Positions 16,020-25,592 of a stretch of DNA of 32,925 nucleotides are shown here, piece after piece (position 1 is the first letter of the stretch; each line of letters begins with the position of its first letter). The notes under the pieces were generated by a model. That model worked only from the letters and a program-made list of their open reading frames with translations, made no database searches and had not been told where the DNA came from. Location of the stretch: the NCBI GenBank assembly GCA_017513135.1, contig JAFWDH010000006.1:1-32925 (forward strand), read 5' to 3'. The position numbers were made by a program, and so were the translations under genes. The stretch is from Oscillospiraceae bacterium (GTDB lineage: Bacteria > Bacillota > Clostridia > Oscillospirales > Ruminococcaceae).

Positions 16020-18263
16020 TTATTCCCTCGATACGCCGTCCTGGGCGTCGGTGTCATGGAACAGCGCTCCCGCAGCCGGCAGGTTCTTCGATCTGTATCT
16101 GTGCATCGATCCCTTGACGATCACTTCGGACGGAGCGACCTCCCTCACCGTCTGTCCCTTCCTCAGAGTCATGACCTGTACGCCCTGCGTGCTCTTGGTC
16201 GTCTTAAGCGGTATCAGCGCGCTGTTTATCAGCAGGCACCTGCCGTTGGTCGAGAAGACCGCGAACTCCCTGTCATCGGTGATCCCTGCCGTCCTGACCA
16301 GGTTCCCCTTGGATGAGCAGGCTCCGGTCAGTTTCTTCCTGTTGAGCTTGGTCTCATAGGCGTTGAGCGGGACCTTTGCCGCCTTGCCGTTGTCATAGAA
16401 GAACACTCCGTTGCCGGAGAAATCGCTGGTAGCGATCATTCCGGTGCAGACCTCGCCTTCTGCCATGCCGAGCTTAGAGGGCACGTAGTCCCCTATCACG
16501 CTCGCCTTGGTCTCATCGAAATCTGCAGCCTTGGCCTTGTAGCAGTTGCTCTGGTTGGTGAAGAACAGAAGGTTGATATCGTTTTTGCACTCGATGGTGT
16601 CGATGATCTCGTCGCCTTCCTTTAGTCTCTGGGCTCCGCTCATCCTGAGGGACTGCGGCGTGATCTTCTTGAAGTATCCCTCTCTTGTAAAGAAGATCGT
16701 CACGGGATAATCCGGGACCTTGGGCGCCTCTTCCGAATCGGCCTCGTCAAAGAAGTCGGCAAGCTTCGTCCTTCGGGGCTGCGCGTATTTCTTCGCGACC
16801 TCGGCCTGTTCCTTCATGATTATGCGGTCGATCAGTTTTCTGTTTCCGAGGATCTCCCTGAGCTCATCTATGTCTTTTCTGATCTGCTCGGTCTCGGCGA
16901 CGCGGGTCAGGATGTATTCCCTGTTGAGATGTCTGAGGCGTATCTCCGCGATGAAGTTCGCCTGTATCTCGTCGATGCCGAAGCCTATCATCAGGTTGGG
17001 TATGACATCCTTCTCCTCTTCTGTCTCCCTGATGATCTTTATCGCCTTGTCTATATCCAGAAGGATCTTCTCGAGTCCCTCAAGAAGATGCAGCCTCGCG
17101 AGCTTTCCGTTGAGGTCGTACTGGGTCCTTCTGGCTATGCACTGGCGTCTGAACTCTATCCACTCAAGCAGTATCTGCTTCGCTCCGAGCAGCTTCGGCA
17201 CGCCGCCGATCAGCAGCGTGAAGTTGCAGGAGAAAGTGTCCTCCAGAGGAGTCAGCCGGAACATCTTCTTCATGAACTCATCGGGGTCCACTCCCCTCTT
17301 AAGGTCTATGGCTATCTTGAGTCCGTTCTTGTCCGTCTCATCGCGTATGTCGGCGATCTCCTTGACCTTTCCGGTCTTGACGAGATCTATAACCTTGTCC
17401 ATGATCGCCTCTACCGATGTGGACGGCGGGATCTCGGTGACCTCTATGCAGCGCGAATCCCTGAAGTATTCATATCTGGACCGGATGCGGAAGCTGCCTC
17501 TCCCGTTCTCGTACACTTCCCTGAGGACTTCCGGATCCCTGTAGAGTATCCCTCCTCCCGGAAAATCGGGAGCCTTGAGAGTGAGCGATATGTCATGATC
17601 GGGATCCTTGAGAAGGGCGACCGTCGTCTCGCAGACCTCCGCGAGGTTGAACGGGCAGATGGAGCTTGCCATTCCTACAGCTATTCCGAGGTTGGAGTTG
17701 ACCAGCACCGACGGGAATGTCGCGGGAAGCAGCGTGGGCTCCTGCATGGTGTTGTCGTAGTTAGGCACGAAGTCGACCGTATCCTTGTTTATGTCCCTGA
17801 ACAGTTCTTCGGCGATCTTGGCAAGCTTTACCTCGGTGTACCTTGAAGCGGCGTACGCCATGTCGCGGCTGTACGCCTTTCCGAAGTTGCCCTTGCTGTC
17901 CACGTACGGATGCAGCAGAGTCTCATTGCCCCTCGCCATCCTGACCATGGTCTCGTAGATGGCCTGGTCTCCGTGCGGATTCAGCTTCATGGTCTGCCCG
18001 ACTACGTTAGCAGACTTCGTCCGCTGACCCGTGAGCAGTCCCATCTGGTACATGGTGTACAGGAGCTTTCTGTGAGAGGGCTTGAATCCGTCTATCTCCG
18101 GGATTGCTCTCGAGATGATGACGCTCATCGTGTATGGCATGTAGTTCTTGCGCAGGGTCTCCGCGACGTCATCTTCCCTGGTTATTCCGGCTCCCGCTAT
18201 ATAGACGTTCTCATCGACAGGCGCGGGGGCTGCCGTCTCTTCTTCCTTCTTTTTTCTAGGCAT
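16020..18263 (-). CDS. Type II topoisomerase A subunit, divergent ParC-like
   Basis: 747-residue DNA breakage-reunion subunit. The catalytic tyrosine is Tyr142 in ASRYTEVKLAKI, within the expected winged-helix region (PHGDQAIYETMVRM, 96-109). The N-terminus has a charged 20-residue head (PRKKKEEET). The C-terminal part is short and I see no GyrA box, so wrapping gyrase activity is unlikely and a topoisomerase IV-like decatenase is more probable. Compared with E. coli GyrA, the Ser83 position is Gln100 and Asp87 is Glu104. The loop between PHGD and the catalytic Tyr differs too (LLHPYVDSKGNFGKAYSRD). It starts 9 nt after the B subunit stop, with GAGGA upstream. Confidence 0.85.
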   Translation of the reverse strand: MPRKKKEEETAAPAPVDENVYIAGAGITREDDVAETLRKNYMPYTMSVIISRAIPEIDGFKPSHRKLLYTMYQMGLLTGQRTKSANVVGQTMKLNPHGDQAIYETMVRMARGNETLLHPYVDSKGNFGKAYSRDMAYAASRYTEVKLAKIAEELFRDINKDTVDFVPNYDNTMQEPTLLPATFPSVLVNSNLGIAVGMASSICPFNLAEVCETTVALLKDPDHDISLTLKAPDFPGGGILYRDPEVLREVYENGRGSFRIRSRYEYFRDSRCIEVTEIPPSTSVEAIMDKVIDLVKTGKVKEIADIRDETDKNGLKIAIDLKRGVDPDEFMKKMFRLTPLEDTFSCNFTLLIGGVPKLLGAKQILLEWIEFRRQCIARRTQYDLNGKLARLHLLEGLEKILLDIDKAIKIIRETEEEKDVIPNLMIGFGIDEIQANFIAEIRLRHLNREYILTRVAETEQIRKDIDELREILGNRKLIDRIIMKEQAEVAKKYAQPRRTKLADFFDEADSEEAPKVPDYPVTIFFTREGYFKKITPQSLRMSGAQRLKEGDEIIDTIECKNDINLLFFTNQSNCYKAKAADFDETKASVIGDYVPSKLGMAEGEVCTGMIATSDFSGNGVFFYDNGKAAKVPLNAYETKLNRKKLTGACSSKGNLVRTAGITDDREFAVFSTNGRCLLINSALIPLKTTKSTQGVQVMTLRKGQTVREVAPSEVIVKGSMHRYRSKNLPAAGALFHDTDAQDGVSRE

Positions 18264-18272
18264 CAGTCATCC

Positions 18273-20261
18273 TCAGCTTACGTCAAGTTCTTCTATGTAT
18301 TCATTGCCGTGCAGCGCGATGTATTCCTTCCTGCCGGCCAGGTTGTCTCCGAGCAGTATGTCGAACATCGTAGACGTGACTTCCGCGTCTGCAGGAGTCA
18401 CCTTGATGAGCCTTCTGGTTGCGGGGTTCATCGTGGTCAGCCACATCATGTCCGGCTCGTTCTCGCCGAGTCCCTTGGATCTCTGCAGTGTGTACTTATC
18501 CGAACCGATCTTCTCCAGGATCTCGGACCTTTCCGCCTCGTCATAGGCGAAGTAGGTCATGCTTCTGGTGGATATCTCATAAAGCGGGGATTCCGCTATA
18601 TACACGTATCCGAGATCGATTAGCGACGGCATGAGCCTGTATATCATCGTCAGGATCAGCGTCCTGATCTGGAATCCGTCGACGTCGGCATCGGTGCAGA
18701 TGATCACCTTGTTCCATCTCAGATTGTCTATGTCAAAGGTAGACAGGTCCTTGTTTGCCTTTGTCTCGACCTCCACTCCGCACCCGAGCACCTTGACCAG
18801 ATCGGTGATAATGTCGCTCTTGAATATCTTGTCATATTCAGCCTTCAGGCAGTTGAGTATCTTTCCCCTTACGGGCATGATCGCCTGGAACTGCGCGTCC
18901 CTTCCCTGCTTGCAGGCGCCGAGAGCGGAATCTCCCTCGACTATGAACAGCTCCCTCTCGGCCACATCCTTGCTTCTGCAGTCCACGAACTTCTGGATCC
19001 TGTTTGTGAAGTCGGAAGATGCCTGAAGCGTGCTCTTGATGTGCAGTCTCGTCTTCTCGGCGTTCTCGCGGCTGCGCTTGTTTATGAGCACCTGGTTGGC
19101 GATAGCGTCAGCCTCGAACTTGTTCTCTATGAAGTAGATCTCCAGGTTCCTCTTGAGGAAATCCACCATCGCCTGATAGATGAACTTGTTGGTGATCGCC
19201 TTCTTGGTCTGGTTCTCATAGCTCGTCACGTTGGAGAAGCTTGAGGAGATTATTATCAGGCAGTCCTGTATGTCCTGGAAGGTGACCTTGCTCTCGTTCT
19301 TGCGGTACAGCTTCTTGTCCTTGATCATGGAGTCTATCTGGCTTACGAACGCTGCCTTTATCGCTCTCTCGGGAGAGCCTCCGTGCTCAAGGAAACTGGA
19401 GTTGTGATAGTACTCCATTATCTGCGTCTTGTTTGAGAAAGCCAGCGCGAAGGACATCCTGACATTGTAGTCGGCAAGGTCTTCCCTGTCCCTTCCTCTA
19501 GCCTCTCCGTTCCAGGACTGCACGCCTGTCATGGCGTCGCTTCCTGCCAGTTCGGTGACGTAATCCGTGATTCCGTTCGCGTAGAAGTATGTCTTCTCAT
19601 CGAATGTGCCTTTCTCGTTCTGGTTGCGGAAGATGAAGGACACGCCCGCGTTTACTATCGCCTGGCGCTTGAGAAGGTCCTCGTACACCTCGACCGGCAC
19701 GTCTATCTCGGTAAACACCTTGAGGTCCGGTCTCCAGCAGATTCTCGTGCCGTGTCTCGTCTTCTTGACTGAGTCTTCCTTCTTCATCTTGCCGACAGGA
19801 TTGCCGTGCTTGAAATGAAGCTCATATCTGAATCCGTCACGGTACACCTCGACGTCCATGTACTCGGAAGCGTACTGCGTCGCGCAGAGGCCCAGGCCGT
19901 TGAGGCCGAGAGAGAACTCGTAGTTCGATCCGGCTTCATTGTCGTATTTGCCTCCCGCGTACAGCTCGCAGAACAGCAGCTTCCAGTTGAATTCCTTTTC
20001 GTTCTCGTTATAGTCCACGGGAATGCCGCGGCCGAAGTCCTCGACCTCGACGGAACAGTCGTTGTATCTTGTCACGATGATCCTGTCTCCGTGGCCTTCC
20101 CTTGCCTCGTCTATCGAGTTGCTTATTATCTCAAAGATGCTCTGCTGACAGCCGTCAAGGCCGTCGGAACCGAATATTACAGCGGGACGCTTGCGCACTC
20201 TGTCGGCGCCCTTCAGAGCCTTGATGCTCTCATTTGTGTATTCTTTCTTATTGGAAGCCAT
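18273..20261 (-). CDS. Type II topoisomerase B subunit, divergent ParE-like
   Basis: 662-residue ATPase/Toprim subunit. GHKL ATPase: FEIISNSIDEA (43-53, Asn48), DFGRG (75-79), lid GLNGLG (119-124; usually GGLHGVG-like). Transducer Gln-Thr-Lys at 351-353. Toprim: EGDS (442-445) and DADVD (524-528), with KGLGE at 596-600. All catalytic residues are therefore present despite clear divergence from ordinary GyrB/ParE. I recognise this as a lineage found in Clostridia, usually labelled topoisomerase IV or simply a toprim-domain protein. The start at 20261 is used because the upstream in-frame ATG falls almost at the predicted transcription start. Confidence 0.86.
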   Translation of the reverse strand: MASNKKEYTNESIKALKGADRVRKRPAVIFGSDGLDGCQQSIFEIISNSIDEAREGHGDRIIVTRYNDCSVEVEDFGRGIPVDYNENEKEFNWKLLFCELYAGGKYDNEAGSNYEFSLGLNGLGLCATQYASEYMDVEVYRDGFRYELHFKHGNPVGKMKKEDSVKKTRHGTRICWRPDLKVFTEIDVPVEVYEDLLKRQAIVNAGVSFIFRNQNEKGTFDEKTYFYANGITDYVTELAGSDAMTGVQSWNGEARGRDREDLADYNVRMSFALAFSNKTQIMEYYHNSSFLEHGGSPERAIKAAFVSQIDSMIKDKKLYRKNESKVTFQDIQDCLIIISSSFSNVTSYENQTKKAITNKFIYQAMVDFLKRNLEIYFIENKFEADAIANQVLINKRSRENAEKTRLHIKSTLQASSDFTNRIQKFVDCRSKDVAERELFIVEGDSALGACKQGRDAQFQAIMPVRGKILNCLKAEYDKIFKSDIITDLVKVLGCGVEVETKANKDLSTFDIDNLRWNKVIICTDADVDGFQIRTLILTMIYRLMPSLIDLGYVYIAESPLYEISTRSMTYFAYDEAERSEILEKIGSDKYTLQRSKGLGENEPDMMWLTTMNPATRRLIKVTPADAEVTSTMFDILLGDNLAGRKEYIALHGNEYIEELDVS

Positions 20262-20301
20262 ATCAACCCCACTTAAGCAATAATGATCCATTATCTTAGG
20301 T

Positions 20302-20310
20302 ATTATAGCA
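20302..20310 (-). promoter_or_regulatory. Extended -10 promoter of the topoisomerase operon
   Basis: Minus-strand TGC-TATAAT, perfect -10 with extended motif. There is no good -35. The predicted start lies about 34 nt before the ATG at 20261, supporting that start. Confidence 0.68.
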
Positions 20311-20321
20311 TCCCGCTACCA

Positions 20322-20364
20322 CAAAAGGAAGTGTCCCGACGGCTCAGAATCGCTGTCGGGACAC
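20322..20364 (-). terminator. Terminator after ftsH
   Basis: GTGTCCCGAC (20331-20340) and GTCGGGACAC (20355-20364) form a perfect 10-bp stem over a 14-nt loop, followed leftward by TTCCTTTTG. It ends the RNase J-ftsH operon. Confidence 0.82.
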
Positions 20365-20382
20365 AAGATGTTGTGTTTTATA

Positions 20383-22338
20383 TCATTCTTCCGGATCGGT
20401 GCTCTCCGCAGGTTCCGGGTCATCGGAAACCGTCTGTTCCTCTGCTGCTGATGCTGTATCCTCATCCGCCGGAAGCTCTGCCGAAGCAGCGCTTTCATCA
20501 TCCGGTCCGGATGAAGTCTCGGGCTCCTCGCCGTTCATCAGCCTGGTGAACTCGTCACCTTCGATCTTCTCCTTCTCCATGAGCATATTCGCTATCAGAT
20601 GGAGCTTGTCCATATGCTCTTCCAGTATGGTGGAGCATCTGTCATAGCACTCCTCGACGATGTTCCTGATCTCGACATCTATGTCGGTAGCTATCTGCTC
20701 GGAGTAGTTGCGGGATTGTGTGAAGTCCCTTCCGAGGAAGACCTCGCTCTGGGATCCGTATACCACAGGGCCAAGCTTGTCTGAGAATCCGTACTTGGTG
20801 ACCATGCTCCTTGCGATCGCGGTAGCTCTCTCAAGGTCATTCGATGCTCCGGTCGAGATATCATCCAGGACCTTCTGTTCAGCCACCCGTCCGCCGAGCA
20901 GGGTAACTATATTACCGAGCATGTCGTTCTTCGTCTGATAGTTTATATCATCCTTGGGCAGGCTCATCGTGAATCCGCCGGCAGCGCCTCTGGGTATGAT
21001 GGAGATCTGGTGCACAGGCGTATCAGGAGTCGCGAAGAATGTCGCTATCGCATGTCCCGCTTCATGATATGCCGTGAGCCTGCGCTCCTTCTCGTGCACG
21101 ACCTTTGAGCGCTTTTCGGGACCGACTATGACCTTGATGCTGGCTTCCTCGATCTCCTCCTGCGTTATGGCCTTGCGGTTCTTGCGGGCCGCGAGAAGCG
21201 CCGCCTCATTCAGCAGGTTCTCAAGATCCGCGCCGGTAAAGCCGACTGTGCTCTTCGCAATGACGCCGAGGTCGATATCGGGACCGAGAGGCTTTCCTCT
21301 GGCATGGACCTTCAGGATCTCTTCTCTGCCCTTGATGTCGGGATATCCGACATATATCTGACGGTCGAAACGCCCCGGTCTGAGAAGCGCCGGGTCGAGG
21401 ATGTCGGCACGGTTGGTGGCCGCCATGACTATGACGCCCTCGTTTATGCCGAATCCGTCCATCTCTACGAGCAGCTGGTTGAGCGTCTGTTCCCTCTCGT
21501 CGTGTCCTCCGCCGAGTCCGGTACCGCGCTGTCTGCCGACCGCGTCTATCTCATCTATGAATACTATACTGGGACGGTTGCGCTTTGCCCTGTCGAACAG
21601 GTCCCTGACTCTCGCGGCTCCGACACCGACGTAGAGTTCCACAAAGTCAGAACCGGATATCGAGAAGAAGGGGCATCCGGCTTCTCCGGCGACGGCTCTG
21701 GCAAGAAGGGTCTTTCCGGTCCCGGGAGGGCCGACCAGCAGCACGCCGCTTGGTATCTTTGCTCCGAGTTTGTTGTATTTTGCAGGGTTTCTGAGGAAGT
21801 CTATGATCTCCTGCAGCTCTTCCTTCTCCTCATCAGCGCCGGCCACTTCAGCGAACGTGACTTTTCTGCCCTCGTTCTCCTGCTGAACTCTCGCCTTGCT
21901 GATGTTGTTGATCCTTCCGCCTCCCTGCTGAGACATGGAGATATAGAACATCACGAGCATGATGACCGAAAGGATCATCGGCATCCAGTTGATAAGAATG
22001 CTCAGCCATGACGTGGACTGTACGTAATCGTACTTGAGAGGCACCGAGTGGGTCTCATTGTATTTCGCAATGTAGTCCTCGATGTTGTATATGAACAGAT
22101 CCACGCTCGGGACCTTATAGGTCTTGAACGCGGTGTCGTTCTTCTCCTTGTACGTAAGCAGCCCGGACCCGAGATTGAGAGTGAACTCGGTGACCTTCTC
22201 GTCCTTAAACAGTTCTACGATCTCGGAATAAAGCGGACCTGTAGAACTGGCTGTCTTGTAGAGGTAGAGAAGCGAGATCAGAAGCGCAAGCGCCAGAAGT
22301 ATCGCCACTCCCTTGTTTCTGTTGGTGTTTGGTTTCAT
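20383..22338 (-). CDS. ftsH: ATP-dependent zinc metalloprotease FtsH
   Basis: 651-residue membrane-anchored AAA+ protease for membrane and some soluble proteins. Two membrane segments (10-27 and 112-135) enclose an extracytoplasmic domain. Walker A GPPGTGKT (203-210), Walker B IVFIDEID (258-265), the second region of homology with ATNR...RPGRFDR, and the zinc site HEAGH (425-429) are present. The last ~45 residues are acidic and low in complexity (Asp, Glu, Ser, Ala). GGGAG precedes the ATG. It follows hpt by 12 nt, the classic tilS-hpt-ftsH order. Confidence 0.97.
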   Translation of the reverse strand: MKPNTNRNKGVAILLALALLISLLYLYKTASSTGPLYSEIVELFKDEKVTEFTLNLGSGLLTYKEKNDTAFKTYKVPSVDLFIYNIEDYIAKYNETHSVPLKYDYVQSTSWLSILINWMPMILSVIMLVMFYISMSQQGGGRINNISKARVQQENEGRKVTFAEVAGADEEKEELQEIIDFLRNPAKYNKLGAKIPSGVLLVGPPGTGKTLLARAVAGEAGCPFFSISGSDFVELYVGVGAARVRDLFDRAKRNRPSIVFIDEIDAVGRQRGTGLGGGHDEREQTLNQLLVEMDGFGINEGVIVMAATNRADILDPALLRPGRFDRQIYVGYPDIKGREEILKVHARGKPLGPDIDLGVIAKSTVGFTGADLENLLNEAALLAARKNRKAITQEEIEEASIKVIVGPEKRSKVVHEKERRLTAYHEAGHAIATFFATPDTPVHQISIIPRGAAGGFTMSLPKDDINYQTKNDMLGNIVTLLGGRVAEQKVLDDISTGASNDLERATAIARSMVTKYGFSDKLGPVVYGSQSEVFLGRDFTQSRNYSEQIATDIDVEIRNIVEECYDRCSTILEEHMDKLHLIANMLMEKEKIEGDEFTRLMNGEEPETSSGPDDESAASAELPADEDTASAAEEQTVSDDPEPAESTDPEE

Positions 22339-22350
22339 TGTCTCTCCCGA

Positions 22351-22887
22351 TTATTTGTATACTTCCGGTTTCAGGACGCCGATGAACGGCAGGTTCCTGT
22401 ATTTTTCATCATAGTCGAGCCCGTATCCGACGACGAATTCGTCCGGCACCGAGAATCCCACGTAATCGACTTCCACCTTGCTGGTCTTCCTCTCGGGCTT
22501 GTCGAGAAGCGTGCAGAGCTTTATGGTCTTGGGGCTCTTGACGATGAGGTAATCCTTTACGAAAGCAAGTGTCCTGCCTGTGTCAAGGATGTCATCGATG
22601 ACGAGCACGTTCTTTCCTTCGATATCAATGGAGTAATCCTTGCGCACCTTGATCTCCCCGGACGAGACCACGCCGGAACCGTAGCTTGATACCACCATGA
22701 AGTCTACGGCAACATTGGTATCGATGGCTCTCATAAGGTCCGCGATGAACATAAAGCATCCCTTGAGCAGTCCGATGACCACGATATCCTCTCCTTTGAA
22801 ATCAGCGGATATCTGCTTGCCGAGCTCTTCTACGCGCGCCTTGATCTGCTCTTCCGTAAAAAGGATCCTGGAAATGTCTTCAAGCAT
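22351..22887 (-). CDS. hpt: Hypoxanthine-guanine phosphoribosyltransferase
   Basis: 178-residue purine salvage enzyme that joins hypoxanthine or guanine to PRPP. The PRPP-binding loop is VLVIDDILDTGRTL, and the family features LKGCFMFIADL, MVVSSYGS and VGYGLDYDEKYRNLPFIG are present. The start at 22887 has GGAGGG 5 nt upstream; a TTG four codons earlier lies within that ribosome binding site and is rejected. It starts 1 nt after the tilS stop, so it is tightly coupled to tilS. Confidence 0.95.
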   Translation of the reverse strand: MLEDISRILFTEEQIKARVEELGKQISADFKGEDIVVIGLLKGCFMFIADLMRAIDTNVAVDFMVVSSYGSGVVSSGEIKVRKDYSIDIEGKNVLVIDDILDTGRTLAFVKDYLIVKSPKTIKLCTLLDKPERKTSKVEVDYVGFSVPDEFVVGYGLDYDEKYRNLPFIGVLKPEVYK

Positions 22888-22888
22888 T

Positions 22889-24238
22889 TTACCCTCCAAA
22901 TGTATCTAAAGTATTAAAAATGATTACTTTTTTCGTATCAGGGCCGATCTCTTTTCCCTCAGCAGGCCCCTCTTTCTCCATCCAGACGATACCGGCATCG
23001 TCAGTGAGCATAAGCACAGAATCCCTCTCTTCCGCCGAAAGCCCCTTCTCGTTGAGGATCTTCTTGACCGGTTTGGTCATCTTCCTGTAGGCTGAGCGGA
23101 AAACGTCTCCGTCGCGCCGGTTGCGGACCGACGCCACGCCGATTAGTTTATCATAATCGACGCAATAATAAAACAGATCTCTGGCGCTGTCCTCTGTCAG
23201 CGAGACCTCTCTCACTTCAAAATGCGCGCCGTCCCCGTCCCTCAGATACTCTTCCGCCGGTAAGGGCCCTATCTGTACGCGTGCGGTCTTCCTGGTGATC
23301 CTGCAGATACCGCCGGTACAGTCGAAATATGTGTCTGTTCCTATCTCCGTTTTTTTATGATCAGCCGCCGCCCTGATGCAGCGTTCCACTGTCTTTCTGT
23401 CATCGTCGCCGCAATGGTCCCTGATGATGCGCCTCACTATATAGCCGTCAAGCGGACTGCCCGCCTTCAGAAGGCGCTCCGCTGAGACTGACGGCGATCC
23501 GCTCTGAGCCGAAGTGAGACGCTCTGCCTCACGCTCAAAATAGCTGTCTGCCTCCGCGCTTAGAGCGATAAAGCTGTCCACAGCCTCCAGGCTGCGGGCG
23601 TTCAGCTGCTGCATGACCGGGACGATATGATGCCTTACCACGTTTCTCGCGTATCGGTCGGTGCTGTTGCTTGAGTCTATGCGGAACACTATGCCGTTCT
23701 GCGTGCAGTACTGTTCTGTATCCTGTCTCGTGCAGGACAGCAGCGGTCTGATTATGTTGCCCCTGACAGCGGGTATCCCTGCGGTGCCTCTCAGTCCGGT
23801 CCCCCTGGCAAGGCGGAACAGCACCGTCTCGACATTGTCGTTAAGAGTGTGGCCGGTCGCTATGATATCGCAGCCGGTCGCTTCCGCAGCCCTTCCGAAA
23901 AAGCCGTACCTCAGATCCCTGAAGAGCTCTTCTGACGCATGGCCGCTGCTGTCAAATGCCGAATCGTCAATCCGTTCAGTTACCAGCGCTATCCCCTGCT
24001 CGCGGCAGTACTGCCTGACGAACTCCTCATCGGAATCGCTCTCTAGCCCTCTGGCATTGTGATTCAGGTGGCAGGCGCATACATCTGCCAGTCCGTATCT
24101 TTCCGCGTTGCTGCGGAAAAAATGAAGCAGAGCCATAGAATCTGCCCCGCCGGATACGCAGCAGAGCAGATGCTTTCCCTTCAGTTCTATTCTGTTTTTC
24201 TCCAGAAGATCGTTGATCTTAGAGGTCAGAGTGGTCAT
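22889..24238 (-). CDS. tilS: tRNA(Ile)-lysidine synthetase TilS
   Basis: 449-residue ATP-pyrophosphatase family enzyme that converts C34 of tRNA-Ile(CAT) to lysidine so that it reads ATA. The PP-loop SGGADS is at residues 29-34. An N-type ATPase core follows (ATGHTLNDNVETVLFRLARGTGLRG), then the typical substrate-binding and C-terminal TilS domains. The ATG at 24238 lies inside dnaB (20-nt overlap) and has no Shine-Dalgarno, so translation must rely on coupling. A likely substrate tRNA with CAT anticodon is encoded at 32562-32638. Confidence 0.93.
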   Translation of the reverse strand: MTTLTSKINDLLEKNRIELKGKHLLCCVSGGADSMALLHFFRSNAERYGLADVCACHLNHNARGLESDSDEEFVRQYCREQGIALVTERIDDSAFDSSGHASEELFRDLRYGFFGRAAEATGCDIIATGHTLNDNVETVLFRLARGTGLRGTAGIPAVRGNIIRPLLSCTRQDTEQYCTQNGIVFRIDSSNSTDRYARNVVRHHIVPVMQQLNARSLEAVDSFIALSAEADSYFEREAERLTSAQSGSPSVSAERLLKAGSPLDGYIVRRIIRDHCGDDDRKTVERCIRAAADHKKTEIGTDTYFDCTGGICRITRKTARVQIGPLPAEEYLRDGDGAHFEVREVSLTEDSARDLFYYCVDYDKLIGVASVRNRRDGDVFRSAYRKMTKPVKKILNEKGLSAEERDSVLMLTDDAGIVWMEKEGPAEGKEIGPDTKKVIIFNTLDTFGG

Positions 24239-25592
24239 AGTCAATAGTAGTGAACTTCGTGATATCTCCCTGGAAGTTGAGTCTCATGTTCGTGACTTCG
24301 CCGTGTCTGTTCTTGGACACCATCAGCAGCACCTCCTGTATCGCGGGAGGAGCGGCGTCGGGATCCTCGTCAGGCTGGCTGTCCTTGTGCAGGAACAGGA
24401 CGATATCGGCGTCCTGCTCTATGGAGCCGGAGTCTCTCAGGTCCGAGAGCATGGGGCGTCTCTTGTCCTTCTCGGAACCGCGGCTGAGCTGCGAGAGCAG
24501 TATCACGGGCACGTTAAGCTCCTTCGCGAGGATCTTGAAAGTCCTGGTTATCTCGCTTATCTCGTTCACGCGGTTCTCGTTTCTCCTGTTTCCGCTCATA
24601 AGCTGCAGGTAGTCCACGATGATGAGGCCGAGATTCTTTATCCTTCTGGCCTTTGCCTGTATCTCCTGGACGGAGATGCCGGAGGTATCGTCAAGGTAGA
24701 TGTTCGTAGCTGATATCTCCGCGGCTGCGTCGGTGATGCGCTCCATCTCGTCATCATTGAACTCACCGGTCCTGAACTTCTGGCTCTTTATGCCTGCGAT
24801 CGAGCTGATTATCCTCTGAGCGAGCTGCTCATTGGTCATCTCAAGCGAGAAGATGCCGATCCCTATCTCCGGATGGCTCCTTGCGATATTGGCCGCTATG
24901 TTCAGTGCGAAGCTTGTCTTTCCGACACTGGGCCGCGCAGCAAGGATGATGAGGTCTGAACGGTTGAGTCCCGTTATGACATGGTCCAGATAGCTGAATC
25001 CGGTGCTTATGCCCAGATATTTCTCGCGGTCATCGCCTATGAGTTTCTCAAGATCGCTGAGCACCTGGAAAGACACGTCCTCGATGCTCTTCATATCTCC
25101 GCTGGTCCTGCCGCTCCTGATGTCGTATATTCGCTGTTCCGCCAGATCCAGAAGCTCATTTGCGGGCGTCTGGCCGTCAGAGCTCATGACCATGATCTCC
25201 TGGCAGGCGTTTATGAGGACGCGCTGCAGGTATTTATCCGATACGATCTTCGCGTAAGCGGTGGCATTGGAGACGGACGGGACTGTCTCCGTGACGCTGT
25301 ACAGATACAGCTTGGCGTCGTCTTCGCTTCCGAAGATTCCTGCCGTAGTGACGCTCTCCAGTACAGTCAGAAAGTCGATGGGCTTCCCGGCAGTCTGCAG
25401 CAGCATCATCTCGCGGAATATGTCGCCGTTCTGTTTTGCGTAGAAGTATTCCGGCTTGAGCATGCCGAATAAGTCGTCCTGTACGGACGAGTCCACCAGC
25501 ATCGCTCCGAGGACGGCCTGCTCGGCTTCCGTGTTGTACGGAAGATTTATCCCCATCGCGTCAAGGGGAAGACTAATCCTGGAATCTGCCAT
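24219..25592 (-). CDS. dnaB: Replicative DNA helicase DnaB
   Basis: 457-residue hexameric helicase of the replication fork (called DnaC in Bacillus). The N-terminal domain (about 15-120, NTEAEQAVLGAML) is followed by a RecA-like motor with Walker A ARPSVGKTS (219-227), Walker B IIVDYLQLM and a C-terminal SRGSEKDKRRPMLSDLRDSGSIEQDAD block. No intein is present. The ATG shares one base with the rplI stop (TGATG), the conserved rplI-dnaB pair. Confidence 0.97.
   Translation of the reverse strand: MADSRISLPLDAMGINLPYNTEAEQAVLGAMLVDSSVQDDLFGMLKPEYFYAKQNGDIFREMMLLQTAGKPIDFLTVLESVTTAGIFGSEDDAKLYLYSVTETVPSVSNATAYAKIVSDKYLQRVLINACQEIMVMSSDGQTPANELLDLAEQRIYDIRSGRTSGDMKSIEDVSFQVLSDLEKLIGDDREKYLGISTGFSYLDHVITGLNRSDLIILAARPSVGKTSFALNIAANIARSHPEIGIGIFSLEMTNEQLAQRIISSIAGIKSQKFRTGEFNDDEMERITDAAAEISATNIYLDDTSGISVQEIQAKARRIKNLGLIIVDYLQLMSGNRRNENRVNEISEITRTFKILAKELNVPVILLSQLSRGSEKDKRRPMLSDLRDSGSIEQDADIVLFLHKDSQPDEDPDAAPPAIQEVLLMVSKNRHGEVTNMRLNFQGDITKFTTIDYDHSDL

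Noticed and set aside
16929..17846. 305-codon plus-strand open frame
   Set aside because: Antisense to the topoisomerase A subunit, with no start signal and no known domain.
16020..20261. Calling the topoisomerase pair gyrA/gyrB
   Set aside because: No GyrA box, short C-terminal region and divergent ATPase lid; a topoisomerase IV-like or third-type enzyme fits better.
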